From positions 42,190-106,189 of the forward strand of contig CAAENX010000008.1 in the NCBI GenBank assembly GCA_900757495.1: a stretch of 64,000 bases of DNA, read 5' to 3'. Shown here piece by piece: positions 15,626 to 24,588 of the stretch (the first letter of the stretch is position 1; each line of letters starts with the position of its first letter). Made by a program: the position numbers and the translations under genes. The DNA is from an uncultured Collinsella sp. (lineage in GTDB: Bacteria > Actinomycetota > Coriobacteriia > Coriobacteriales > Coriobacteriaceae). The notes below the pieces were generated by a model. The model ran no database searches, had not been told where the DNA came from, and saw only the letters and a list, made by a program, of their open reading frames with translations.

Positions 15626-17143
15626 TTACACCAATTCGTGCATGAGATCACGGTTGCGTGCATACAATTCGTCAAAGATATGACGACGCGACGCATATAG
15701 CTCGTGGGCATCCATATCGGGCACGATTGTTTGTGCAACGCCAAGGACTTGGGCGAGTTCATCCCATGATGCATAGGCGCCACCTGCGAGAGCTGCCATG
15801 ATGGCATCACCGAAGCATGCGCCCACCGTAACCTTGGCAACCGAGACCTCGCGCCCGCATACGTCGGCGATAGCCTGCATCCAAACTGGATTCTTGGTTC
15901 CACCTCCGACAAGCATAATGCGCCCAATTGGCAGTCCATGCTCTCGCTCGATAATGTCGACATGGGATGCAACGGTATACGCGACGCCTTCCAAGGCGGC
16001 GCGAACCATATGGGCTCGCGTATGCCTTCCGGTCAGGCCAAAGAAGACGCCACGTGCCTCGGGATCGTTGAGCGGAGTACGCTCCCCCGCAAAGTACGGC
16101 AGGCACAGGAGCCCATCGGCACCCGGCGCCACATCGGCGGCATCATGCGCCATGACCGAATATGCATCGGGGCCACCGTGGCCCTCGGCCTCCACGGCGT
16201 CGCGATACAGCTCTTGGCGCAGCCACGATGTGAGTGCACCCGCCGTATTGGTCCCCGCGCAGATCCCGTAAGTTCCGGGAATGATAAACGTCCCTGGCCA
16301 CAGGCGGGCATCATCGACCATATGATCAGCTAGGTAGATGAAATACGCCGTGCTCCCCAACTGAACCATCATATCGCCGGGACGAAATACACCCGTCGAA
16401 ATGGCCTCGGCACCAGAGTCGCCCGTTCCCACTAAGACAGGTGTCCCTGCCGCGAGCCCTGTCGCCTCAGCCGCGCGCTGCGTAATCGCCCCGGCAATAT
16501 CGGTAGCCGACATTACCTCCGCCATCTGGTCAGGCCGGCAGAAACGAGCACATTCCCGAGCATCAACCCTCCAAGTGTAGCGGTCGTATAGGGGAAGATA
16601 ATCCTCCGCCAAGTAACGGTCCACCGTAAAACGCCCCGTCAACTTTGCGCATAGAAACGATGATGCCGTCAGGAACTTCGCGGCACGTTCGTGCACCTCG
16701 GGCATATTCTCCTTAAACCATAAGATCTTAGGAGCAATATCTGATGAGCAGGGATCGTGCCCGAAAAGTTCGCGTGCGCGACCTGACCCATATTCGGAAA
16801 GGAGCTCGTCAATCTGCGGCTTCGAACGTGCATCGACTCCATACAAAATCGCGGGCGCCAGCGCGTTGCACTCGGTATCGACCGGCACACAGTCGCAACC
16901 CAATGCGGAAAGGCCCACGCATCCGATCTGCGCCGCGTTAACCCCCGATCGCATCACCAGCTCGCGCGACAAGCGGCAAAAATCGCCCCACCAAACTGCC
17001 TCAGCATCATGCTGGTACCATCCATCACACGGGTTGTCCGTCTCATGTCCACAAGAGGCTTGGCAAACGATGTTGCATCGATCATCGATTAAAACGCCTT
17101 TAGAGGCGCTTGTCCCAATATCAATACCCAGATAGAGCGCCAT
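15626..17143 (-). CDS. FGGY-family carbohydrate kinase
   Basis: The 505-residue product has the N-terminal ATPase motif GIDIGTSASKGVLID and the C-terminal GGGTKNPVWMQ adenosine site. It resembles xylulokinase-type FGGY kinases, which phosphorylate sugars or polyols in the cytoplasm. The substrate cannot be told from sequence. It is the last gene of the minus-strand sugar-amine operon, 6 bases after the BtpA-like gene, so it likely handles a sugar released by the earlier enzymes. Confidence 0.88.
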   Translation of the reverse strand: MALYLGIDIGTSASKGVLIDDRCNIVCQASCGHETDNPCDGWYQHDAEAVWWGDFCRLSRELVMRSGVNAAQIGCVGLSALGCDCVPVDTECNALAPAILYGVDARSKPQIDELLSEYGSGRARELFGHDPCSSDIAPKILWFKENMPEVHERAAKFLTASSFLCAKLTGRFTVDRYLAEDYLPLYDRYTWRVDARECARFCRPDQMAEVMSATDIAGAITQRAAEATGLAAGTPVLVGTGDSGAEAISTGVFRPGDMMVQLGSTAYFIYLADHMVDDARLWPGTFIIPGTYGICAGTNTAGALTSWLRQELYRDAVEAEGHGGPDAYSVMAHDAADVAPGADGLLCLPYFAGERTPLNDPEARGVFFGLTGRHTRAHMVRAALEGVAYTVASHVDIIEREHGLPIGRIMLVGGGTKNPVWMQAIADVCGREVSVAKVTVGACFGDAIMAALAGGAYASWDELAQVLGVAQTIVPDMDAHELYASRRHIFDELYARNRDLMHELV

Positions 17144-17149
17144 AGGTGC

Positions 17150-17959
17150 CTACTCCCCTCGCGCCGTACGAGCGGCAGCCATAAAACGAACCACCCGCTC
17201 AACATCAATCGGGGCATCCAGTTTTCCGTCGCGCTTTAAGCACGTGCCGACAAACGCGCCATCGTAGTGAGCAAATACGTCAGCCACGGTATTTTCGCGA
17301 CAACCGGTGCCACATACCACAGGCACTTCGCCAACACGCTCGCGGACCTCGTCGGCAAGCTCGCCCGAAGCGCCACGACCGGCAGCCGAACCGCCGATGA
17401 CCATCGCATCCGGTAGGCAATTAAAGAGAAGTGAATCGGCAATGTCCGCGGTCGTGCGGTCGTTGAGATAAACCTCGCCCTCGCTCGTGATGAAGTGAAA
17501 AAGCTTGAGGTCGTCCAAGCGCAGCGCCGCCTTGCGACGCATGGTGTGAGCGAAATCTCGGTTAATCAGCCCGAGATCACCGGCCCAGGCACCGCAAAAA
17601 TTGCAGCGCGTGAACTGCGCGTCGACGGCAGCGCACAGCTCGATTGTGGCATCACCATCGTAAATTGCCTCAGCTCCCCAAGGAGTCGACAGATCATGGG
17701 ACAGAGCCCCGATTACATAGCCCATCGATGCAAGGGTTGAGGGAGAAACATGCTGCTCATAGGGCATCGAGAGCTCATTGGTAATCAAAATGCCATCGAC
17801 ACCGCCCTGCTGCAACGCCTCGAGATCGCGCTTGGCGGCTTCCACGACCTGCGATACGCTTCCGCCCGGGTAATACAGCGGATCGCCCGGCAGAGGACGC
17901 AGGTGCAGCATTCCGATAACCGGCTTTTCGTTCTTGAACATCGAAGTTAGAAACGACAT
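17150..17959 (-). CDS. BtpA/SgcQ-family protein
   Basis: The 269-residue TIM-barrel-like protein has the family N-terminus PVIGMLHLRPLPGDP and a C-terminal phosphate-site-like VVCGTGCRENT. BtpA was named for photosystem I biogenesis, but its relatives such as SgcQ of Escherichia coli lie in sugar operons, with no proven reaction. AAGGAG lies 7 bases before the ATG at 17959; a longer start at 17974 overlaps that site. Its position between YjbQ and the FGGY kinase favours a sugar-phosphate role. Confidence 0.82.
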   Translation of the reverse strand: MSFLTSMFKNEKPVIGMLHLRPLPGDPLYYPGGSVSQVVEAAKRDLEALQQGGVDGILITNELSMPYEQHVSPSTLASMGYVIGALSHDLSTPWGAEAIYDGDATIELCAAVDAQFTRCNFCGAWAGDLGLINRDFAHTMRRKAALRLDDLKLFHFITSEGEVYLNDRTTADIADSLLFNCLPDAMVIGGSAAGRGASGELADEVRERVGEVPVVCGTGCRENTVADVFAHYDGAFVGTCLKRDGKLDAPIDVERVVRFMAAARTARGE

Positions 17960-17992
17960 AACGTGCTCCTTCATAGGGTTATTGCAGGGACG

Positions 17993-18427
17993 TTACTCCC
18001 CCAGCACCTCGACGTACACTTTTCGCTTCTGCGGACCGTCAAACTCCGCAAGATAGATGTTCTGGGCACTTCCGCACACGATGTGGCCATCTTGGACGGG
18101 AAAGAAGCAACTGTTTCCACAAATCATGCTCTTGATATGCCCACAGGAGTTGTTACCGGTGGCTCCATAGCTCGGCAGGAAGTGTGCATGCGCATAGGGG
18201 GCATCGAGTGGGGCGATGCGATCAAGCGTCTCCATAAGATCCGTCTCCACGCAGGGCAGCCCCTCGTTTACCACGATTCCGCAGGTCGTATGCGACAAAA
18301 TAATCGCCGCCAAGCCATTGGTCACCGAGCTGCGTTCGATGGCAGCGTGCACGTCCTCGGTAATATCGATGAACTGGTCCGGAGCAGTCGATAGATAGCT
18401 CAATGTCTCGAGCGTCACCATGTTCAC
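17993..18427 (-). CDS. YjbQ family protein (UPF0047)
   Basis: The 144-residue protein has the YjbQ signature SHTTCGIVVNEG and GNSCGHIKSMICGNS with conserved His and Cys. E. coli YjbQ has weak thiamine phosphate synthase activity, but the true role of the family is unknown. The GTG start at 18427 overlaps the TGA of the preceding amidohydrolase gene (GTGA), which implies coupled translation; an ATG two codons later is also possible. Its presence inside a sugar-amine operon is unusual. Confidence 0.85.
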   Translation of the reverse strand: MNMVTLETLSYLSTAPDQFIDITEDVHAAIERSSVTNGLAAIILSHTTCGIVVNEGLPCVETDLMETLDRIAPLDAPYAHAHFLPSYGATGNNSCGHIKSMICGNSCFFPVQDGHIVCGSAQNIYLAEFDGPQKRKVYVEVLGE

Positions 18428-19284
18428 TCATCCCCTTCAAGAAAACGCAGGGCATTACCCCAGTAGAGCCTTTCTCGCGCATCATCGCGCATGGGCACGG
18501 TATCGAGCGCCCGCTTGAGTTTGAATGCACGGAAGCGCGACGTATTGCTGGCGAACATCACTTGGTGCGATAGCGCGCGCTCATACCACAGCGGCCCCAT
18601 ATCGACCGTGAAAAGACGCTGCATCATCTCCTCGGGCGAATCGATGTAAGTGATAGAGGTGTCCGCGTAGCAGTTGGGATACTTGAGCAGCATCGCCACG
18701 GTCTCGCGCACCCAGGGCCAGCCAAAATGGGTCAAACTAAAACGCACATTTGGATGCGTTGCGATTGTGTGCTCAAATGCAAGCGGGTTACTGCGCGAGA
18801 GCTCTGCGCCCGGCTCCCAAGACATACCGGCATGGAAAACCACCGGCTTGTTATAGCGCTCGCACAGTTCGTAAAGCGGCTCGGCCACAGCATCATCGGG
18901 GGCAAAACCCTGCTTTGCAGGATGCAGGCAAAGCCCCTTTGCCCCCAACTCGATAAAGGCGCGCTCCAATTCGTCTGCGGCACCGCTCACCTGCGGGTCT
19001 ACGCTCGCAAATCCCCACAGACGATCGGGATGTGCGGCAACCAGCATGGCAATCTGGTCATTGGTGCCAAAGTGCCCTCCGCATGCCGTGGTTACATCGA
19101 GCGGCATGAGCACGCTCTTCTGCACATCGCAGACGTCCATCTCGACTTGAAGCTCATCCCAATCCATGGGGCCCATATGCCCCATACCAAATTCTCGTGA
19201 CCAAAAACCGAATCCATCAGGCTCATCACCCGGCGTACAGATCTCGCCGTAGAGCATAGGATGGACCAACATGTCGATAACCAT
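18424..19284 (-). CDS. amidohydrolase-2 family metal-dependent hydrolase
   Basis: The 286-residue TIM-barrel protein contains LCLHPAKQGFAPDD, a metal-ligand His in VVFHAG, a second His in LTHFGWPWVRE and a late polar segment MFASNTSRF. This fits the amidohydrolase-2 (ACMSD-like) family of hydrolases and decarboxylases, although the usual catalytic Asp near the end is not obvious. AAGGAG lies 7 bases upstream of the ATG at 19284. It lies in the operon between the second kinase and YjbQ and may trim an acyl, carboxyl or amide group from the imported compound. Confidence 0.8.
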   Translation of the reverse strand: MVIDMLVHPMLYGEICTPGDEPDGFGFWSREFGMGHMGPMDWDELQVEMDVCDVQKSVLMPLDVTTACGGHFGTNDQIAMLVAAHPDRLWGFASVDPQVSGAADELERAFIELGAKGLCLHPAKQGFAPDDAVAEPLYELCERYNKPVVFHAGMSWEPGAELSRSNPLAFEHTIATHPNVRFSLTHFGWPWVRETVAMLLKYPNCYADTSITYIDSPEEMMQRLFTVDMGPLWYERALSHQVMFASNTSRFRAFKLKRALDTVPMRDDARERLYWGNALRFLEGDE

Positions 19285-19311
19285 TTCGTACTCCTTTCCA
19301 GGCATTTGACC

Positions 19312-20112
19312 CTAGTACGGCTCAAACGAACCAATCACTCGGGACGACAGCTCAGCGCCCGCCTTCATACACGCCGGAATATCAAGGCCATCGATCACGC
19401 CCTTGGTAAACCCGGCGATATACGAGTCGCCGGCACCCACGGTATTAACGACCTTCTCCGCCGGCACGATCCCGCACTCATAGAAGCGCTCACCGTCATA
19501 GGCAATGCTTCCCTTCTCGCCAAGCGTGGCAACCGCAACGCGCGGCCCCAATTCCTGCGCGTGACGTACCCAGTCCCGCAGCTCCGGAGTGTCATCTTCA
19601 AACGACATAAATGCGTAGTCAACGTAGGGAAAATGATTCTCGCAGGCATATTCGGGATCCTGGCTGAACACCGAGAAGTCCATAACCACCGTCTTGCCCG
19701 CATCATGCCACTCGGGCAGGAGGTCCAAACAATTGCCAAACAGGTCGGTATGAATGATGTCATGCTCTAGGATAAACGCCCGGTCATCTTCATTCGGACG
19801 ATATGTCTCCATTACGCCATCGATTGCCTCGAGATGCACGCGATCGACGCCGTCTTTCAATGCCATGAGCATCACCGAGGTGTCGCCATCCTCCACCCGC
19901 AGATGAGAGATATCAAACCCCTCGGCGGCCAGCGCCTCTCTCATCTTGTCTCCGTACTCGTCCTTGCCGACAACCGACACGGCGGATACCGAAACGCCCA
20001 TTCGTGCAAGATGGATACCCCAGTCAATGCCATTACCAGTCGGATAGAACACGCCGATGTTTTGATAGACGTCCGCACAGCAAAAACCAGCCGCACACGC
20101 TTTAATACCCAT
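19312..20112 (-). CDS. PfkB-family kinase, FrlD-like paralogue
   Basis: The 266-residue ribokinase-fold protein has the anion-hole motif VVNTVGAGDSYIAGF near the C-terminus. It aligns with FrlD-type fructoselysine 6-kinases but differs from the neighbouring FrlD-like kinase at the substrate site: TGNGIDWGIHLA replaces GGNAVNFAVYA. It probably phosphorylates a related but different substrate. GGAGAAG precedes the ATG at 20112. It is separated from the upstream kinase by 121 bases with a hairpin. Confidence 0.85.
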   Translation of the reverse strand: MGIKACAAGFCCADVYQNIGVFYPTGNGIDWGIHLARMGVSVSAVSVVGKDEYGDKMREALAAEGFDISHLRVEDGDTSVMLMALKDGVDRVHLEAIDGVMETYRPNEDDRAFILEHDIIHTDLFGNCLDLLPEWHDAGKTVVMDFSVFSQDPEYACENHFPYVDYAFMSFEDDTPELRDWVRHAQELGPRVAVATLGEKGSIAYDGERFYECGIVPAEKVVNTVGAGDSYIAGFTKGVIDGLDIPACMKAGAELSSRVIGSFEPY

Positions 20113-20129
20113 GGTCTTCTCCAATGTTC

Positions 20130-20163
20130 AAAAGGGGACCCACCACATGGCGAGCCCCCTTTT
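20130..20163 (-). terminator. hairpin between the two PfkB kinase genes
   Basis: The stem AAAAGGGG/CCCCTTTT with an inner GGC..GTC region lies on the minus strand, about 17 bases before the downstream kinase start. It may attenuate the distal half of the operon or shape mRNA decay. Confidence 0.55.
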
Positions 20164-20233
20164 CGCGTTTCGCTTATTGTTTTGCATCGGCTGTCCAAGG
20201 CCTCATAGCCAGACCGCCGTACGCTTTCTTAAG

Positions 20234-21097
20234 CTATTCGACGATTGGTGCTCCGTGGCCCCAAGAACCTTCCATGCCGCACACGGTCGAGGCAAACCCG
20301 GCAGCAAAGTCGAGCGCGCGCTCGATGGCCTCGGCGCCACCCTCACCACGCTTGGCGGAATCGAGATAGCACATCAAAAACGAGGTGAGGAACGAGTCGC
20401 CCGCCCCCATGGTATCCTTCATGTCCGTTACCGGTTTAGCCAGCTGGCGGTAATAACGCTCGCCGTCGTAAGCGATGCAGCCCTCGGCGCCCGCCGTAGC
20501 CGACACAAAACGCGGACCCAGACCCTTCACCCATGCCAGACGCTCGCGAATCTCGTCCTCACTCGCGGCATCCGCCGCACTAAAGAAAGCAAAATCGACA
20601 TAGGGCGCAATCTGCTCGTAGTACTCGTCGGTGGAGTCGTCCGAAAAGTCAAAAGAGACCGTGACGCCCGCAGCCTTCAACTTGGGCAGCTCGCGCTCGG
20701 TGAAGCAATAGTTGCCCGAATGAACCACATCGAACTGCTTCATGTACGAAAGGTCAAAGCGATCGAGAACATAGCGCGCATCGCCACGGATACCGCCCTC
20801 GTTGGAGCCGAGGAAGACACGGTCACCGTCAACGACGGTCACGCGAGCCGCTCCGTTCTCGCCAATCATCTGCTCGCACTTGTCAAGCTCGATACCCTCA
20901 TCCTCGAGGCTTGCAATGACATGCTCGGCAGCGGCGTCATTGCCAAAAATGCCCATGTATGCAGAGCGTGCGGCACCGCATTTCTTGGCATAAACGGCGA
21001 AGTTCACCGCATTGCCGCCGGGATACATGGTGTGGATATGCTCGTAGCGATCGACGACGTTGTCGCCAAATCCGAGCGCGTTAACGTTAAATGCCAT
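20234..21097 (-). CDS. frlD: fructoselysine 6-kinase-like PfkB kinase
   Basis: The 287-residue ribokinase-fold protein closely resembles FrlD: LGFGDNVVDRYEHI, the sugar-binding YPGGNAVNFAVYAKK and the catalytic DTMGAGDSFLTSF. FrlD phosphorylates fructose-amino acid Amadori compounds at the 6-position in the cytoplasm. The FrlB-like gene lies 14 bases upstream. The amber stop at 20234 is followed in frame by 19 further sense codons that read like normal protein before TAA at 20174, so the end may have been shortened by a recent mutation. Confidence 0.85.
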   Translation of the reverse strand: MAFNVNALGFGDNVVDRYEHIHTMYPGGNAVNFAVYAKKCGAARSAYMGIFGNDAAAEHVIASLEDEGIELDKCEQMIGENGAARVTVVDGDRVFLGSNEGGIRGDARYVLDRFDLSYMKQFDVVHSGNYCFTERELPKLKAAGVTVSFDFSDDSTDEYYEQIAPYVDFAFFSAADAASEDEIRERLAWVKGLGPRFVSATAGAEGCIAYDGERYYRQLAKPVTDMKDTMGAGDSFLTSFLMCYLDSAKRGEGGAEAIERALDFAAGFASTVCGMEGSWGHGAPIVE

Positions 21098-21111
21098 GGC
21101 CTTTGCCCCTT

Positions 21112-22080
21112 CTAGTACTCGACAACACCCATATAGCGACGGAAATCGGGATCGTGATCAAACACCTTGCCGCGTGCAGCACGCAGCTCGCAGTTCATGG
21201 CGTAGAACAGCACCGGGTCCAGATAGGCACGGACGCTCGCCGGCACGGCTTCCATACCGTACTCCTTGGCATCGAGCACCATCAGCGTATCGGTATGCGT
21301 CTTAAGGAACGCAAGGGCGCGCTCGTCCATAGCACGGCACTCGCTGGAGCCCATCTGCAGGAAGTAAAAAACGCCATCCTGAGTAGCCTCGAAGGGGCCG
21401 TGGAAGTACTCGGCAGAGTGGATGTAGCTGCAGTGCTGCCACTGCATCTCCATAAGAGAGCAGATAGCGAAACCGTAGGTCTGGCTAAAGTTGGGACCGC
21501 TGCCCAGAATGTAGAAGAACTCGTGCTCCTGGCAAAGCTTGGCAAAACGATCACCTAGCTCGGCATTTACCTTCTCACGTGCCGGGGGAAGAATCTTATC
21601 CATCTCGGCGATACCGGCATACATATCGGCAAGATCGGCGTAGCCCTCCTGCTGATCGAGCAGCTCGGCCGCAAGCGACAGCGAAATGCCAGCGGGGACC
21701 TCGGCCTGCGGCACGCCCTCGCCCCACGGGTAGACCCACGTGGTCCACTTGCCGGAGTCAATCTTGGATCCAGCGTTGTCGGTCTGGGCGATCACCGTAG
21801 CGCCGGCAGCAAGGGCAATCTCGCAGCCCTCGACGACCTCGGGGGTGTTGCCACTGTGGCTGCAAGCAATGACCAGGGATTTCTCGCCCAAGCGGCGCGG
21901 GCGCATGATTTCAAACTCGCGAGCCGTATAGATATACGAAGTGAAGGTGGTTGCCTCGCGCTGCAGAAGCTCATGAGCCGGGATCAAATCGATCATGGAG
22001 CCACCGCAAGCAATCCAGTAGACGCTGTCGAACTTGCCCTTCTCGGCAATTGCCTCTTTGATCAGATCGTGTGCGTTCAT
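21112..22080 (-). CDS. frlB: SIS-domain deglycase, FrlB-like
   Basis: The 322-residue protein has two SIS (sugar isomerase) domains: IACGGSMIDL and ACSHSGNTPEVVEG in the first, ILGSGPNFSQTYG and SAEYFHGPFEATQ in the second. The C-terminus DHDPDFRRYMGVVEY is very close to the E. coli FrlB tail. FrlB splits fructoselysine 6-phosphate into glucose 6-phosphate and lysine. It sits between epimerase-like and kinase-like genes, as in frl operons. AAAGGAAC precedes the ATG at 22080. Confidence 0.88.
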   Translation of the reverse strand: MNAHDLIKEAIAEKGKFDSVYWIACGGSMIDLIPAHELLQREATTFTSYIYTAREFEIMRPRRLGEKSLVIACSHSGNTPEVVEGCEIALAAGATVIAQTDNAGSKIDSGKWTTWVYPWGEGVPQAEVPAGISLSLAAELLDQQEGYADLADMYAGIAEMDKILPPAREKVNAELGDRFAKLCQEHEFFYILGSGPNFSQTYGFAICSLMEMQWQHCSYIHSAEYFHGPFEATQDGVFYFLQMGSSECRAMDERALAFLKTHTDTLMVLDAKEYGMEAVPASVRAYLDPVLFYAMNCELRAARGKVFDHDPDFRRYMGVVEY

Positions 22081-22142
22081 ATCCAGTTCCTTTCTTGTTT
22101 GGTCCGCAATCAATGACGTTGGCTGCGTGGCCGATAGTTGTT

Positions 22143-22994
22143 TTAGTCAATCAGATATTTCTCGAATGCGGCCATGTTCTTGGCATCTGCCGCCGCCGGG
22201 TCATCGTAGTAACGCCCGTCCGTGATTTCCTGGCCCAGCATGCCATCGAAACCATGGGCATTAAGCGTGGCGACGAAGGCGTCCATATCGTGCTTGCCAT
22301 CGCCCCACACCAGATGGCCATACGGGTCACCGTCGATAAAGTGCATCTCGTGAATTGCCCCATCACCAAAGGCGGCAAACCAGTCCTCGAGCGTCTCGCC
22401 CGCAACGCCCATCGCGGTTGTATCAACCATGGGCTGTAAGTACGGGCTCGCGACCTCGTCAATCATGCGCTTCGCATCGGAAACCGTCGTTACAAGGTTG
22501 CTCTCCTCGGGACGCAGGCTTTCCATCGTAAGCACCAGACCGTGCTCACCGGCATACTCCGCCAGAATGGACAAGTGCTCGCGGCTGCGCTTCCAGGCTT
22601 CCTCGCGGTCCTCGTCCCAGTCGCCCCAGCCCGAGTTGACGGACACACGGTCGCACCCAAGTACCTCGGCAAGCTCAATGCCGTGCTTAAAGTACGCCAG
22701 GCTGCGCTGTTCATGCAGCGGTTTGCGTGCGCAGTACTGCCAAGGATAGACAACATTCTCGGGGCACAGAGTACGATACCTAAGCCCACGGTCTGCAGCC
22801 TTTTTCGCCAGGACCTCAGCCTCAAAGTAGCCCGTGTGGTCGAGCGTCACATGCGGCTCCGCACACCACAGCTCAATGGACTCAAAGCCCAAACGCTGCT
22901 GCACATCAAGGAAGTAATCGAGCGACCACATGATGTAGTGGATATTCATGCCCGCAATCTGTTCGCGGCGCAGCGTCGGTTTGGATTCAGACAT
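22143..22994 (-). CDS. sugar phosphate isomerase/epimerase, FrlC-like
   Basis: The 283-residue xylose-isomerase-like TIM barrel has metal ligands in LTMESLRPEES (Glu), MVDTTAMG (Asp), MHFIDGDPYGH (His/Asp) and GQEITDG (Glu). It resembles FrlC, the fructoselysine 3-epimerase that converts psicoselysine to fructoselysine, a match supported mainly by its place next to frlB and frlD. The ATG lies 2 bases after the stop of the preceding amidohydrolase gene, with AAGGAGG inside that gene's end. Confidence 0.8.
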   Translation of the reverse strand: MSESKPTLRREQIAGMNIHYIMWSLDYFLDVQQRLGFESIELWCAEPHVTLDHTGYFEAEVLAKKAADRGLRYRTLCPENVVYPWQYCARKPLHEQRSLAYFKHGIELAEVLGCDRVSVNSGWGDWDEDREEAWKRSREHLSILAEYAGEHGLVLTMESLRPEESNLVTTVSDAKRMIDEVASPYLQPMVDTTAMGVAGETLEDWFAAFGDGAIHEMHFIDGDPYGHLVWGDGKHDMDAFVATLNAHGFDGMLGQEITDGRYYDDPAAADAKNMAAFEKYLID

Positions 22995-22995
22995 C

Positions 22996-24579
22996 TTATG
23001 CCTCCTTATTTCGATCGAACACGATTTGTCCGTCCGACATCGTCATATCAACCGAAAGATCGCGTGCGTCGCGATAATCGAGGTCGAACACATCCCGATC
23101 GAGCACGCAGATATCGGCAAGCTTGCCGACCTCAAGCGTACCCAGTTCGTCTTCGCGCATCAGATCGTACGCGCCCCCGGCAGTCCAAGCACGCAAGAGC
23201 TCGACAAGCGTCAGCGCGTTGGCCTCATTCACGGGCAGTCCATCGTCGAAGTATCCACCGCACGCGCTGTAGATTGACTCGCCCAGGCTCGGAATCAGCA
23301 GTGGCAAATCCGTACCACAGCACACCGTGCATCCGGAATCTTCCATGCCGCGGCGATTCCAGCTGTGCAAAAGTCGCGTCTCGCCAATTTGTCGACGCAT
23401 CATCGACAGGCAATCCTCGCGCCGGTCCAGCGTCAGAATCTGCGGATAGACCTCGCAAATTCCACCTAACTTGCCAAACTCGACAAGATCGGTCGGGTCA
23501 GAGTTCTCGAGATCGGTAATCGCATGGCGGCGAAGCAACCGTCCATGCTCGTCTCGAGGCAGCGAGGCATAGAGCGCCACGGTGCGACGAACGGCGCCAT
23601 CGCCCTGGCAATGCAAAGAATATCGGAAGCCGTCAGCATCAATTGCACGCAGCTCGTTCTCAATCAGATCCCACTCGGGCTCCTCGACAACCGTCTTGCC
23701 GGCAGCTCCCGCATCGGCCGTGTCCTCATAGGGGTCAATCATCTCGGCAAGCCCCGCCCATACGCCGCGATCGGTCATACGGTTGAAGCCAGAAAAACGA
23801 ACGAACGGTCCCCGAAAGCGCTCTCGTGCCTCGCGAGCATACGACAGATTTGCACCGGCACCCACCGGCTGCGACATCATAGAGACGCGAACCGTCAGCT
23901 CACTAGATTCCTCACGGCGAGCCATTTCGTCGGCAAAACCGTAGTAGTCATCAAACGCCATCTCCTTGATGGCGGTAACGCCGCGCTCGTTAAGCATGCT
24001 CATGTAGTCCGAATACCCCGCACGTACCTCGGGCAGCGCGAGGAAATCGCTCATCATGCGCCAGATCTTCTCGGCATAGCACGCCTGGGGTGTGAAGCCG
24101 TATCGCGCACTGGCGGCAGCATTGAGAACGCAGGTCTCCGCACCCGGTGTAAAGCAGACGACAGGGATATCGCCAAAACAATCGTCAAACACAGCTGACG
24201 TATCTGCGTTCTCGGCATCCGATGCCAACGTTTCGGGCAGGTTGCGGCCAAAAGCCGCCGCGCAATCCGGATGATCTTCTTTCCATGCACGCAAGAGCGA
24301 CACGGCCTCTTTGGCATCAGCGATGCCGGACAGATCAGACCCCAACGTCCGCAGCGCCCAGCCTGTATAGAAGGTATGTACATCGATCAGGCCAGGCATG
24401 ACGGTGCGGTCGCCCAGGTCAACTACCTCGTCCGCCTGGGTCAAATACGAAGCTGCCTCACACTTGGTGCCAACCGCCTCAATTCGATTGTCACGGACCG
24501 CTACGAAACCTTCAAACGGCAGGTCCCCCGTACCGGTAAAGACGCTCTTAGACGTCAGGACCGTCAAACGATCAGACAT
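22996..24579 (-). CDS. YtcJ-like amidohydrolase
   Basis: The 527-residue product has the amidohydrolase-3 layout: a beta-sandwich start, the metal motif VMPGLIDVHTFYTG, a central barrel with FRYSLHCQGDGAVRRTV, the late Asp in CCGTDLPLLIPSLG, and the C-terminal TLEVGKLADICVLDRD. The first motif reads DVHTF, so the second His of the usual HxH is replaced by Thr, which could alter metal binding. Members cleave amides and cyclic imides. GGTGG lies 7 bases before the ATG at 24579. It is the second gene of the operon. Confidence 0.85.
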   Translation of the reverse strand: MSDRLTVLTSKSVFTGTGDLPFEGFVAVRDNRIEAVGTKCEAASYLTQADEVVDLGDRTVMPGLIDVHTFYTGWALRTLGSDLSGIADAKEAVSLLRAWKEDHPDCAAAFGRNLPETLASDAENADTSAVFDDCFGDIPVVCFTPGAETCVLNAAASARYGFTPQACYAEKIWRMMSDFLALPEVRAGYSDYMSMLNERGVTAIKEMAFDDYYGFADEMARREESSELTVRVSMMSQPVGAGANLSYAREARERFRGPFVRFSGFNRMTDRGVWAGLAEMIDPYEDTADAGAAGKTVVEEPEWDLIENELRAIDADGFRYSLHCQGDGAVRRTVALYASLPRDEHGRLLRRHAITDLENSDPTDLVEFGKLGGICEVYPQILTLDRREDCLSMMRRQIGETRLLHSWNRRGMEDSGCTVCCGTDLPLLIPSLGESIYSACGGYFDDGLPVNEANALTLVELLRAWTAGGAYDLMREDELGTLEVGKLADICVLDRDVFDLDYRDARDLSVDMTMSDGQIVFDRNKEA

Positions 24580-24588
24580 CACAACCAC

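Noticed and set aside
20234..20236. Pyrrolysine insertion at the amber codon of the frlD-like gene
   Set aside because: PfkB kinases do not need it, no Pyl genes are in the window and the protein is complete at this point.
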